Origin: Myxococcales bacterium
GTDB taxonomy: Bacteria; Myxococcota_A; UBA9042
Direction of reading: 5' to 3'
NCBI GenBank assembly: GCA_023954815.1
Contig: JAGSHB010000037.1
Coordinates: 1-39,021, forward strand
Length of the DNA stretch: 39,021 nt
Made by a program: the position numbers and the translations under genes. Under the pieces are notes generated by a model, which did not search any database, had not been told where the DNA came from, and saw only the letters and a program-made list of their open reading frames with translations. Position 1 is the first letter of the stretch. Each line of letters starts with the position of its first letter. Below, in pieces: positions 31,543 to 39,021 of this stretch.

Positions 31543-32529
31543 ATGTATCCTTGGCCCCAGACCCCTATCGATCTGCAACGGGCGCGCGATCCCGGCGAAC
31601 TCAGCGCCGAGAAAATCATGCTCTTCGGTGCGATTCCCGCGTGCATTGTCCTCGCGATTTACGTGGTCGTGAGTTTCGGCATGTTGCTGGTACTCGCGGG
31701 CATGTTCGCCGCGTTCTACTTCGCAATTGAATGGATGATGCTGTCCTACTTCCGCGGCCACGGGGTCTTGGTTGGCCCGGAGCAGTACCCCGAACTCGAC
31801 GCCATGACAGAGAACTTCTCGCGGCGTCTCGGCGTGCCCAGGCCCGAGGTCTACGTGGTTCAGCAGAGCCTGTGGAACGCCTTTGCGGCAAAGGCCGTTG
31901 GCTCACGGATCATCGTTTTGTATAGCGGCGCAGTCGACGCGCTCCTGCTCGGCGGGTCGCCTGAAGATCTCGGATTCTTGGTCGGTCATGAGATGGGCCA
32001 TCACGCCTGCGGTCACCTCGACTGGAAGTACCGATTGGTTCGCCTTGGCGCCTGGATTCCCTTTCTCGGTCAGTACCACCGCCGCTCCATGGAGCTGTCA
32101 TGTGATCGCATCGCCTTGGCGTGTGTCGGTCAGACCAACATCGCCGTGCGCGGCCTGTTGAGTATGACCGTGGGCATCACCATGATGGCGCGCACCAACC
32201 TAGCCGCCGTCCAGGAGCAATGGCGTAGCGCGCGGCGGCAGATTGGGGTGACGATCCTGACGTTCTATTCGATGTATCCGCCCCATCTCCAGCGGATGGA
32301 GTCTGTGCTCGCAGCAGCCGAGCAATGGGGATTTGCCCCGCCGAATTTCGCCGCTCCTAGTGGAGGTGCGATACCAGCTGTAGGCCAGACGATCGCGCCG
32401 CCTCCCCAGGCCGCCGCGCTCAGTGCACCGGTGCCGCCGCCTCCGCCGGCTCAGCCCACCATCGCGCCGCCGCCGAGTGCGACCGTCGCTTCCGACGTCA
32501 GTCAGCAAGAGCTCTCCCCGCGGGGCTGA
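31543..32529 (+). CDS. M48 family membrane metalloprotease
   Basis: A 328-residue protein. The ATG at 31543 has GGAG; an upstream TTG is unlikely. Two adjoining membrane segments lie at about 25-65 (IPACIVLAIYVVVSFGMLL, then AGMFAAFYFAIEWMM). The zinc site is HEMGH (149-153), with the third ligand Glu184 in SMELSCDRIAL. A Pro/Ala-rich tail (about 265-320) follows, probably disordered. This resembles HtpX/Ste24-type membrane proteases but lacks further membrane spans. Substrates are unknown; membrane protein quality control is the usual role of relatives. Confidence 0.88.
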   Translation: MYPWPQTPIDLQRARDPGELSAEKIMLFGAIPACIVLAIYVVVSFGMLLVLAGMFAAFYFAIEWMMLSYFRGHGVLVGPEQYPELDAMTENFSRRLGVPRPEVYVVQQSLWNAFAAKAVGSRIIVLYSGAVDALLLGGSPEDLGFLVGHEMGHHACGHLDWKYRLVRLGAWIPFLGQYHRRSMELSCDRIALACVGQTNIAVRGLLSMTVGITMMARTNLAAVQEQWRSARRQIGVTILTFYSMYPPHLQRMESVLAAAEQWGFAPPNFAAPSGGAIPAVGQTIAPPPQAAALSAPVPPPPPAQPTIAPPPSATVASDVSQQELSPRG

Positions 32530-32654
32530 GCGCTGGTGCCTGCTGGAGTAGGGTTTGCTTCAGAATCACCAGTTGATTGCCTCTGCCCGCTCACCTCCCA
32601 TGGGCAGCACGTGGGCATTTTGTGGCCCCATCATTTCCTAACATTCAAGCGAAG

Positions 32655-32683
32655 TTGACGCCGTATTTCCAGGGTGCTATGGC
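32655..32683 (+). promoter_or_regulatory. Possible promoter of the trypsin-like gene
   Basis: TTGACG (32655-32660), five of six -35 bases, is followed after 17 bp by TATGGC (32678-32683), which matches three -10 bases. It lies in the 283-bp gap 32530-32812, which otherwise shows no gene or hairpin. About 130 nt upstream of the start codon. Confidence 0.35.
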
Positions 32684-32812
32684 GGTCACTCTCCAAGACG
32701 CGGAAGTTTTCCGCACTTTTGATGGATCGAATCTCGGACGCGTGCGTCGTACTGACCCAGGGCCCAATTGTTGGGCTGGGTGGCGGCCTCGCTCCGTGGA
32801 AGGATTACGAAC

Positions 32813-33865
32813 ATGAGCACAGCATCGACGATGTTTGCAGCATGGGATGTTCGCCGCAGCGCCTCTTCCAGAGGCCTTGTGGTCGCCCTCCTCCTCGCCC
32901 TCGGCCTTGGCGCTGCTTGCAGCCCAACCAATCAATGGCGGGACCAGACCTTAGCGCTAAAAGCCCAGGGATACGCCTTCAAAGGCACCAAACTTCGCAA
33001 AGTCGCGTGGTCGGGCTCGGGTGTGTGGATCGACGAGCACACCATGGTGACCAATGCCCACGTCGCCACACGGGCCCTGCGTCTGCGCGGCACCGATGAC
33101 CGTGGCCAGCGCTATCGGTTCACCAAGGTCCTCGCCATCGATGGCGCCAATGACATCGCTGTCCTGCACGCACGGCGGGGCAACGAGGACGTCTCGACGG
33201 AACTCGTCGACGAGCGCCCGGAAGATCCCAAAGACCTGCGCGGCACCAAGGTGCTGGCCATCGGTAACACCGGCGGGCAGGGCTTGTCGGTCTACAACGG
33301 CCAAGTGACCAACTACCTCAGGCGTGGTCGCTACGAGAACATCGTACACAGCGCCGACATCTCCTCGGGCAGCTCCGGTGGTCCCCTGTGGGACGACAGC
33401 GGCCGCCTCCTCGGCATCAACAAGAGCATCAACCTGCGCTTGCGGCAGTCGTTCGCGACGCCCGCCTGGGTGGTCAAGCGCGTGCTGCGCAAGGGTCGGC
33501 GCAACGACGGGGCCAGCCTGAAAGAGGCCTTCTCGCCGCGGAAACTGCCCATGGCGTTTTCGGTCAAGCGCCGCTTTTGCCTCAATCCTGGGCAGAAAAT
33601 CGTCGCCCCCATCGCCGTCGTCGGAACGGCCGATATCGTCGCCGCGGTGAAGTTCAAAACGGCGGGTACGCCCCTGTTTTTCGGGCTCGTGCGCGGTCGC
33701 AGCATCATGAGCAAGGGACTTCTCACGAAGAACCTCTTCGCCGCCTGGGGCACTCCGGGGCCAGGCGTCTACAAGGTCGTACTGGTCAACCCAAAGAAGA
33801 TGACGAAGCAAGCGTGCGGCATCGTCGGGCTCGGCCGGGTCGCTTGGGAAAAGCGACTGAAATAA
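32813..33865 (+). CDS. Trypsin-like serine protease, probable lipoprotein
   Basis: A 350-residue exported protease. The ATG at 32813 has AAGGA ten nt upstream. The signal ends GLGAAC (Cys36), a weak lipobox without Leu at -3, so either lipidation or plain secretion is possible. The S1 domain has a complete triad: His83 (VTNAHVA), Asp114 (NDIAVLH) and Ser188 (SSGSSGGPL). The overall shape is that of DegP-type proteases, but there is no PDZ domain. Residues about 245-350 form a separate beta-rich C-terminal domain (LNPGQKIVAPIAVVG, GPGVYKVVLVNP), perhaps substrate binding. It starts the block of secreted-protease genes. Confidence 0.88.
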   Translation: MSTASTMFAAWDVRRSASSRGLVVALLLALGLGAACSPTNQWRDQTLALKAQGYAFKGTKLRKVAWSGSGVWIDEHTMVTNAHVATRALRLRGTDDRGQRYRFTKVLAIDGANDIAVLHARRGNEDVSTELVDERPEDPKDLRGTKVLAIGNTGGQGLSVYNGQVTNYLRRGRYENIVHSADISSGSSGGPLWDDSGRLLGINKSINLRLRQSFATPAWVVKRVLRKGRRNDGASLKEAFSPRKLPMAFSVKRRFCLNPGQKIVAPIAVVGTADIVAAVKFKTAGTPLFFGLVRGRSIMSKGLLTKNLFAAWGTPGPGVYKVVLVNPKKMTKQACGIVGLGRVAWEKRLK

Positions 33866-33964
33866 GTCCACTTGCGCAACTGGAGCCGTTGGCAACTGGC
33901 ACACATTGACAACGCGCGCTCCAACCGCCGCACCGTCGGCAGCATGTGACTGAAGGAGAAATCG

Positions 33965-34939
33965 ATGAAGAACCTCGCTACACGCAAACTAGGTCGCGGA
34001 TTTATCGCGGCCGTGATGATGACCTGCCTGGCATTTGCCGGCCCCGCGCTGGCCCGCAAGCCAGCCAAGAAAAAGAAGAAGAGCAAGCCAGCTGCGACCA
34101 AGAAGGCGGAGGCCAAGCCCGCCAAGCCTGTGGAGGTCAAGCCCGCCGAGACCAAGCCGGCAGCTGTTCCAGTGACAGCGGAGTCCATCAAAGCTCCGGG
34201 CGACGCGGACATTTTGGAGGCGGAGACCGTCGCCGTGCAGCCAGTTCTGGGTGTGGGCGCTGGTGCCAACGTGGCTTGGTACGACATCGCCAACTACGCC
34301 AAGCTCGCCAAGGTCGACAAGGCGTCTGCCAAAGAGGTGGCAAGCCTCGCTATCGCCGTCCCCAAAGCTGTGGACAAGGGGTTTGGTTTCGCTGGTGCAT
34401 CTGGCGCCAAAGACATTCGCGTCTTGCAGTTCTCCATCGCCCTCGGCGCCCTTCCGGCGCTGCTCCGCGCTGGTGCTGGCAAGTCGGCCAAGAAATATGC
34501 AGGCATGCTCAAGGCCAACAAGGGTGCGCTCGCCGTGCTGAGTCCCGCTTCGCGGTCAGCCGCTGAGTTGATGATTACCTCGGCGGCATCCGGTCGGAAC
34601 CTCGCCAAGCTCAATAAGTTCTTCCTGGCTGAGGCGCTGAAAGCCGGCGTTCGTGGCGTATCTGCGGGACCGCAGCGCGCGCACGGCTACTACATTGCCG
34701 GTGTCTGGGCGGGCGGCGCGCTGCTCTACGGCATGCTCGGCGGCAACAACACCTACGCCGACATGGCTGAGCCCATCGCCATCATGCTCGACAAGGACGC
34801 GAGCTTCGGAGGCTCGGATCGCGCGCTGGCGACCCGCCTTCGCACCATCGCCAAGCAGCTCAGAGCGAAGAAGCCTGATGTGCGCGCTATCAAGAGCGAG
34901 CTCGCCGCGATGATGAAGGTCAGCGCGGACCAGAAATAG
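33965..34939 (+). CDS. Secreted Lys/Pro-rich N-terminus protein of unknown function
   Basis: A 324-residue protein with a strong AAGGAGA ribosome site and a signal peptide cut after PALA. A Lys/Pro/Ala-rich stretch (about 32-70) probably interacts with acidic polymers or acts as a spacer. The remaining 250 residues are helical, with several Ala/Leu helices (ALGALPALLRAGAGKSAKKY, ALATRLRTIAKQLRAK) and a Gly/Ala stretch GVWAGGALLYGMLGGNN. I recognise no family. The next gene begins directly after its stop codon (TAG-GTG), so the two are tightly coupled and its function may be tied to the TPR-CHAT protein. Confidence 0.78.
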   Translation: MKNLATRKLGRGFIAAVMMTCLAFAGPALARKPAKKKKKSKPAATKKAEAKPAKPVEVKPAETKPAAVPVTAESIKAPGDADILEAETVAVQPVLGVGAGANVAWYDIANYAKLAKVDKASAKEVASLAIAVPKAVDKGFGFAGASGAKDIRVLQFSIALGALPALLRAGAGKSAKKYAGMLKANKGALAVLSPASRSAAELMITSAASGRNLAKLNKFFLAEALKAGVRGVSAGPQRAHGYYIAGVWAGGALLYGMLGGNNTYADMAEPIAIMLDKDASFGGSDRALATRLRTIAKQLRAKKPDVRAIKSELAAMMKVSADQK

Positions 34940-37900
34940 GTGAGGGCGGGTCCTGCCTCACTCGTTGGCTTCTGTGCCCGGGTGCTGCTGTTGGTGCTGG
35001 TGACTTCGGCGTCGCCGCTAGGTTTTGTCTACGGGCAGCCGACCAAGGCGGCAAGTCCTCCCAAGAAGTCGCCACCCTCGCCTGCCACCCAAGCGCTTTG
35101 TGGTCACTTCACCCAACGCAACGATCTGTCCTTGTGTCGAATTGCCTGCCCGCGTTGGCCAGCGACTCGCCACTGTCTCCTAGCGCGCCGTTTCGGCGAC
35201 CTCGGCATGGCGGTCTTGATTCACGCGATCAAGCACAAGCGCCCCGTCCTTCAAGTGGCCAAGGAAGGCAAGATGCCGGCGGCGGACGGGCGCGCCCTGA
35301 TGCTGTGGGCGGATGTTGCCGGCTTCAGATCGGTGGCTTGGGTGAAGCCGCCGCCGCTCGACAAGACTGGAAAGAAGGACGTTCAGCGCGCTCTGAGCTT
35401 GCGAAAGGACGCGGTCGTCGCCCACCGAAAGCACGATGCGACGACGACGTTGCGGTTGTTGCGCCAGGCGCACGCCCTGTTCATGCGACGACTCGGCCCC
35501 AACCACCCGCGCACCTTTGAGACAGCTGGCCAGGTCGCTTACACCCTGATTCGGCTTCGAAACTTCGATGCCGCAGACAAAGTACTGAAGCAGCTTCTCA
35601 TTCGGCAGAAGGTTGCCTATGGCCCGGGTCATCCAAACACGGCCGACGCGAGGCAGCTGCTCGGTCAGATTGCCTTCGAACGACAGCAGTATGACAAGGC
35701 TCGGACCCACTACTTGGCGGCCATGAAGGTCGCTGTGTCGGTATGGGGCACCTCGCACCCAAAGGTCCGGGTGCTCTGGAATAATCTTGCCGGAACGCTA
35801 AATGAGTTGGGCGATGACGCGGGCTACGAGCGCGCCTACCGTCGTAGCTTAGCCATCGCTCAAACCATCTTCGGCCCTGACCACAACTATGTTGCGACCG
35901 ATCTGACCAACCTGGGTGTGCTGCTGATGGAGCGCGCCAAGCACCAAGAAGCTGAGCGTCGGTTGCTCGGTGGCATTCGGATTCGCCAAAAAAATGACGC
36001 ACCAGCGGCTGACATTGCCGGTAGTTATCACAACCTGGGCGCGCTGAAGCAGTTTGGTGGGGATTTCGCGCAGGCGAAGCGGTACTTGAGCAAAGCCCTT
36101 GAATTTTGGGGGCGTGGTCATGATCCAAAGCGGCTCAAACGAGCGAGCACGCTCCTCATTTTGGGTCAGGTGTTGCAGGCGATGGGTGATTTTCAGGGCG
36201 CTATGGTCGGATTTCGGCAGTGTCTGGACATTCGACAGGCCGGGCTCCCGCGCGGTCACCCTGACACCGCGCGTGTGCTGATGCAGATGGGCCAACTCAT
36301 GGATTACATCGCCGCAAAAACACCAGCGGGCCAGGAGCGGACGGACGCGCTAGACAAGGCACGCCAGCTGCTCTCTTCCGCGCACGTGCAGACGCGCAAG
36401 GCGCTTGGCGAGGGCCACCCGGACACCATGCGCAGATTGGCTGCCCTTGCGAATCATTTCGTGAGTCGTGGTGAACCGAAGAAGGCGGCGCCGTTGCTAG
36501 CGCGGGTCGTCAAGCAGCTCACCGCAAAGCTTGGGCCTGCTCATCCGCAAGTCGGCGCAGTCTGGAATAATCTCGGCGTGGCTCAGGCGGACGCAGGGCA
36601 ACTCTCGCAGGCGTTGAAGTCCTATCAGAAAGCGGAGAACGTGCTCACCCGGGCGCAGGGGGCCTGGCATCCCGACGTGCAGGCTGTCAGGCTTAATCGG
36701 GCGCGCATGCTCCTGGCCTTGGGGCGGGTGCGTGCCGCGACCAAGGTTGCGTCCACTGCATCCGATCAGCTCCTGGACCACATCGCCGCCTCGGCCTCGT
36801 CGGCGAGTAGCGACATGGCGCTGTTGCAGCAGGTCTCTCGCGTCAGCGGCCTCTTCAACGTGGCGACGAGCGCCTATGCCCTCGCTCGCAACCCACGCGG
36901 CGGATTTGCACACGCGCTGCGTTGGCAGGGCGCGGGGACACGATTCGAGCAACTTTGGCGTCAACTCAAGCGCGCCGAGGCGACGGCCAGCCCTCAAGGA
37001 CGTCGGACGCTTCAAGCCTACCAGCAGGCGAAGCGGACGCTGTTGAGGCTGCGCGGCGCGGGACCTGCGGGCTCGGCGAAGGACACCATCTCGCGCGATG
37101 CGGCTGCGCGGCGGCGTAGTTTGGCCGCCGTTCGCAAGCGGCTAGCGGGCCTGCAGCGTGATATCGCTCGGCATGTCCCAGTGCTTTCGCGACATTCGCA
37201 GGCGCTCCGACCGACGGTGAAGGGCGTATGTGCTGCCCTGCGGCGAGACCGGTCATCCCTGGTGGATTTCGTACAGTACGTTCGTCTTCCCACGGGTGAG
37301 GCGCGCTATGGTGCGTACGTGGTCGATGGCAAGCGCTGCAAGGTGCGCTGGATCGAGCTGGGAGCGGCTTCAAATGTCGAGGCAGCCGTCGGCGCGTGGC
37401 GCTCCGGAATCGATGCTGCCACGCGGTGTTTTGGGCGCCGTAAGGTGCGCTTCTGCAAACGCCCATTTCGGGCGCTCGATCAGGCTGGCAAGCGTCTGCG
37501 CAAGCTGATTTGGGACCCACTTGGCGGCGCGCTCGGTGCTGGGAGTCGAACGTGGATCGTACCCTCCGCAGCGCTTGCCTCTGTGGCCTTCGATGCCTTG
37601 CCGAGCCGAGAGGGGCGCTACCTCATCGAAGATCGAGTCCTCGGATACCTACCGCACCCCGCGGCAGCGGTGGCGGTGAGGGCTCGGCACCCCCGGTCAG
37701 GACAGAGCGCGCTTGTCGTCGGCGACCTGGACTACAACGCTGCCGATTCGCCGAACCGTGCCACGCGAGCTTGGCAGACGTGTACTGCGGCTGGCTGCTC
37801 GGTCGCAAAAAGCCCTAAATCACGGCCTATCATCGAATTTTCGGCTACTGTGCGAGGTGCGCCCGTTTGTGGGCGTCTGGCGTCTTGGCGCCCCTTACCG

Positions 37901-38587
37901 CAAACAGAGGCGTCAACGGTCGCTCGCGCGTTAGCCGGGCGCCTCGGGGGGCGTGTGTGGCTGGCTCCTGGGCGATCTGCTCCGGAGGCTGTGGTCCGAG
38001 CGGCGCTCCCTGGTCGACGCTACATTCACCTCGCGACTCACGGGTTCTTCTCCGATCGCAAGACGTGCAGCAAACCTGTGTCCCAGCAACGCATCAACAG
38101 GCTGCTCGCGAGTGATGCAACAGCAGCTGGCGCCACGCCCCTCATCGATCCCATGGCGATGAGCGCCGTCGTGCTCTCGGGGGCCAATGGTTTCGGGCGC
38201 GCTAGGCACCCAAGGTCTGACGGCGTCTTGAGCGCCCGAGAGGTGGCTCGTCTGGACCTGAATGGCACGGCGCTCGCCGTGTTGTCGGCCTGCGAGACGG
38301 GCCTTGGCGTCCAGACCAGCGCAGAGGGCTCACTCGGGTTGAGTCGCGCTTTCTTGGTCGCTGGCGCCGCTCACACCATCGTGTCGTTGTGGCAGGTGCC
38401 ATCGCGCGAGACCACGGTGCTGTTTGAGCGCTTCTACAAGGAGCTGGCCGCCCAGAAGTCCCACGATGACCCAGTGACTGCGCTGCGTCGCGCCCGCCTT
38501 GCGCTGTTGGCGGACCTGCGCGCCCGAAACTTGGCCGCGTCGACCTTTCTTTGGGCGGCTTTTGTACCTTTGTCGAGCGGGCTGTAG
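34940..38587 (+). CDS. Secreted TPR-CHAT caspase-like protease
   Basis: A 1215-residue protein from a GTG directly after the previous stop codon; an in-frame GTG at 34982 is an alternative. A signal peptide is visible (VLLLVLVTSASPLGFVYG). Residues about 150-640 are kinesin light chain-like tetratricopeptide repeats with the G..HP motif (LGPNHPRTFE, YGPGHPNTAD, LGEGHPDTMR, LGPAHPQVGA). A helical linker (about 640-780) leads to a CHAT domain to the C-terminus: LVDFVQYVRLPTGEARY, then the catalytic His1034 (HLATHGFFS) and Cys1118 (LSACETGLG), and the closing AGAAHTIVSLWQVPS. The dyad is intact, so protease activity is expected. CHAT proteins are caspase relatives. Export is unusual, since most such proteins act in the cytoplasm. 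Activation through a ligand of the TPR part is inference. Confidence 0.92.
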   Translation: MRAGPASLVGFCARVLLLVLVTSASPLGFVYGQPTKAASPPKKSPPSPATQALCGHFTQRNDLSLCRIACPRWPATRHCLLARRFGDLGMAVLIHAIKHKRPVLQVAKEGKMPAADGRALMLWADVAGFRSVAWVKPPPLDKTGKKDVQRALSLRKDAVVAHRKHDATTTLRLLRQAHALFMRRLGPNHPRTFETAGQVAYTLIRLRNFDAADKVLKQLLIRQKVAYGPGHPNTADARQLLGQIAFERQQYDKARTHYLAAMKVAVSVWGTSHPKVRVLWNNLAGTLNELGDDAGYERAYRRSLAIAQTIFGPDHNYVATDLTNLGVLLMERAKHQEAERRLLGGIRIRQKNDAPAADIAGSYHNLGALKQFGGDFAQAKRYLSKALEFWGRGHDPKRLKRASTLLILGQVLQAMGDFQGAMVGFRQCLDIRQAGLPRGHPDTARVLMQMGQLMDYIAAKTPAGQERTDALDKARQLLSSAHVQTRKALGEGHPDTMRRLAALANHFVSRGEPKKAAPLLARVVKQLTAKLGPAHPQVGAVWNNLGVAQADAGQLSQALKSYQKAENVLTRAQGAWHPDVQAVRLNRARMLLALGRVRAATKVASTASDQLLDHIAASASSASSDMALLQQVSRVSGLFNVATSAYALARNPRGGFAHALRWQGAGTRFEQLWRQLKRAEATASPQGRRTLQAYQQAKRTLLRLRGAGPAGSAKDTISRDAAARRRSLAAVRKRLAGLQRDIARHVPVLSRHSQALRPTVKGVCAALRRDRSSLVDFVQYVRLPTGEARYGAYVVDGKRCKVRWIELGAASNVEAAVGAWRSGIDAATRCFGRRKVRFCKRPFRALDQAGKRLRKLIWDPLGGALGAGSRTWIVPSAALASVAFDALPSREGRYLIEDRVLGYLPHPAAAVAVRARHPRSGQSALVVGDLDYNAADSPNRATRAWQTCTAAGCSVAKSPKSRPIIEFSATVRGAPVCGRLASWRPLPQTEASTVARALAGRLGGRVWLAPGRSAPEAVVRAALPGRRYIHLATHGFFSDRKTCSKPVSQQRINRLLASDATAAGATPLIDPMAMSAVVLSGANGFGRARHPRSDGVLSAREVARLDLNGTALAVLSACETGLGVQTSAEGSLGLSRAFLVAGAAHTIVSLWQVPSRETTVLFERFYKELAAQKSHDDPVTALRRARLALLADLRARNLAASTFLWAAFVPLSSGL

Positions 38588-38635
38588 CGCTTTCGGTTGG
38601 GCCGTGCGTCTGATGTGGGCACAGGGGAGGATTTC

Positions 38636-39021
38636 ATGGGTATCCAGCGACAAAGACACCAGCGCATCTTGGCCAAGCATCGGCTCGCATTGCTCTCGCT
38701 GTTTTTCAGCTTCGGCCTCGGAAATTCAGCCCTTGCGGCGGAAAAGCGCTGCAATGGCGCCGCTCCGACCCATATCTGCAAAGCGTTCGAGGCAGCGCCC
38801 AAAGCCGACGTAAACGCCAAGACAACCCAGGCCGTCATCGCCGTTTGGAAGAAGCTAGAGGCCCCCTTTGCCGCCCTCACAGGCCGGTCGACGGGCATGA
38901 CCGTGCTCTCGGACAAGGCACGCTTTCACGGCAAGCCCTTTCCGCCAGCCGCCTACATCTGCCCGGGCGCTCCGCCGGTGGTCTACGTGCCCCACACCCT
39001 GGTCGATCGCGTCTTGGTGAC
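38636..39021 (+). CDS. Secreted protein, N-terminal part (C-terminus beyond window)
   Basis: 128 codons are visible from the ATG at 38636, which has GGGGAGG upstream; the frame is open at the window end. The signal peptide is basic (RQRHQRILAKHR) with core LALLSLFFSFGLG, cut after ALA. The mature part has several Cys (RCNGAAPTHIC) and ends with YICPGAPPVVYVPHTLVDRV. This last piece resembles the stretch that precedes the HExxH site in some secreted M48-like metallopeptidases of Myxococcota, but the active site itself would lie outside the window. That assignment is only a suggestion. It probably belongs with the TPR-CHAT gene just upstream (48 nt). Confidence 0.75.
   Translation, partial: MGIQRQRHQRILAKHRLALLSLFFSFGLGNSALAAEKRCNGAAPTHICKAFEAAPKADVNAKTTQAVIAVWKKLEAPFAALTGRSTGMTVLSDKARFHGKPFPPAAYICPGAPPVVYVPHTLVDRVLV

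Noticed and set aside
32957-33904. Long minus-strand frame opposite the trypsin-like gene (315 codons)
   Set aside because: The plus strand has a full S1 triad and a ribosome site; the antisense product resembles no family.
34940-38587. TPR-CHAT protein as part of a type III-E CRISPR (Craspase) system
   Set aside because: No Cas genes or CRISPR array are present, and the protein has a signal peptide, so it would act outside the cytoplasm.
1-39021. Mobile element or prophage content
   Set aside because: No transposase, integrase, phage structural gene, terminal inverted repeats or tRNA attachment site is seen; gene order looks like ordinary chromosome.

Overview
The window looks like chromosomal DNA from a GC-rich member of the Myxococcota (the former Deltaproteobacteria, a Bradymonadales- or Polyangia-like organism). 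Indications are the many lipoproteins, a Cys-rich repeat lipoprotein with CGDGxC...GESC...C..DCGxC units, a von Willebrand A lipoprotein, a type IV pilin behind a sigma-54 promoter, a PEGA protein, an AAA/TPR ATPase and a secreted TPR-CHAT protein. I see no tRNA, rRNA, CRISPR array, insertion sequence or prophage. This placement is inference from gene content.

Left part (1-11.7 kb, mostly minus strand). A truncated Cys-rich lipoprotein gene lies at the left edge. Next is a type IV pilin gene with a terminator and a strong -24/-12 promoter with clustered TGTC sites upstream, then a large VWA lipoprotein. Positions 4880-10396 hold a tight four-gene minus-strand operon: an unknown lipoprotein, a TonB-dependent receptor, a beta-propeller lipoprotein and a BtuF-type binding protein. 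This composition resembles a corrinoid uptake locus with a BtuG-like surface propeller. Divergent from it are a degenerate NlpC/P60-like lipoprotein and a 67-residue protein resembling the Sm/Hfq fold.

Middle part (11.7-21.6 kb). mutS2 is divergent from a STAND-like ATPase with a helical-repeat tail. A PEGA-domain membrane protein is divergent from a lipoprotein version of the DUF255/YyaL thioredoxin-like family. A small unknown gene follows on the minus strand.

Right-middle part (21.8-29.3 kb, plus strand). This is a likely catabolic operon: threonine aldolase, a fused 2Fe-2S/molybdopterin hydroxylase of the selenium-dependent xanthine dehydrogenase type, a globin-coupled sensor with a dead GGDEF domain, a metal-dependent carbamoylase and a nitrilase-family beta-ureidopropionase. 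Several junctions overlap (11 nt, ATGA). The genes fit purine/pyrimidine or hydantoin nitrogen salvage, but no cyclic amidohydrolase (hydantoinase) is present.

Right part (29.3-39.0 kb, plus strand). This stretch is rich in proteases, mostly exported: an S9 prolyl oligopeptidase, an M48 membrane metalloprotease, a trypsin-like lipoprotein, a Lys/Pro-rich secreted protein, a 1215-residue TPR-CHAT protein with a signal peptide and an intact His/Cys dyad, and the start of another secreted protein cut by the window edge.
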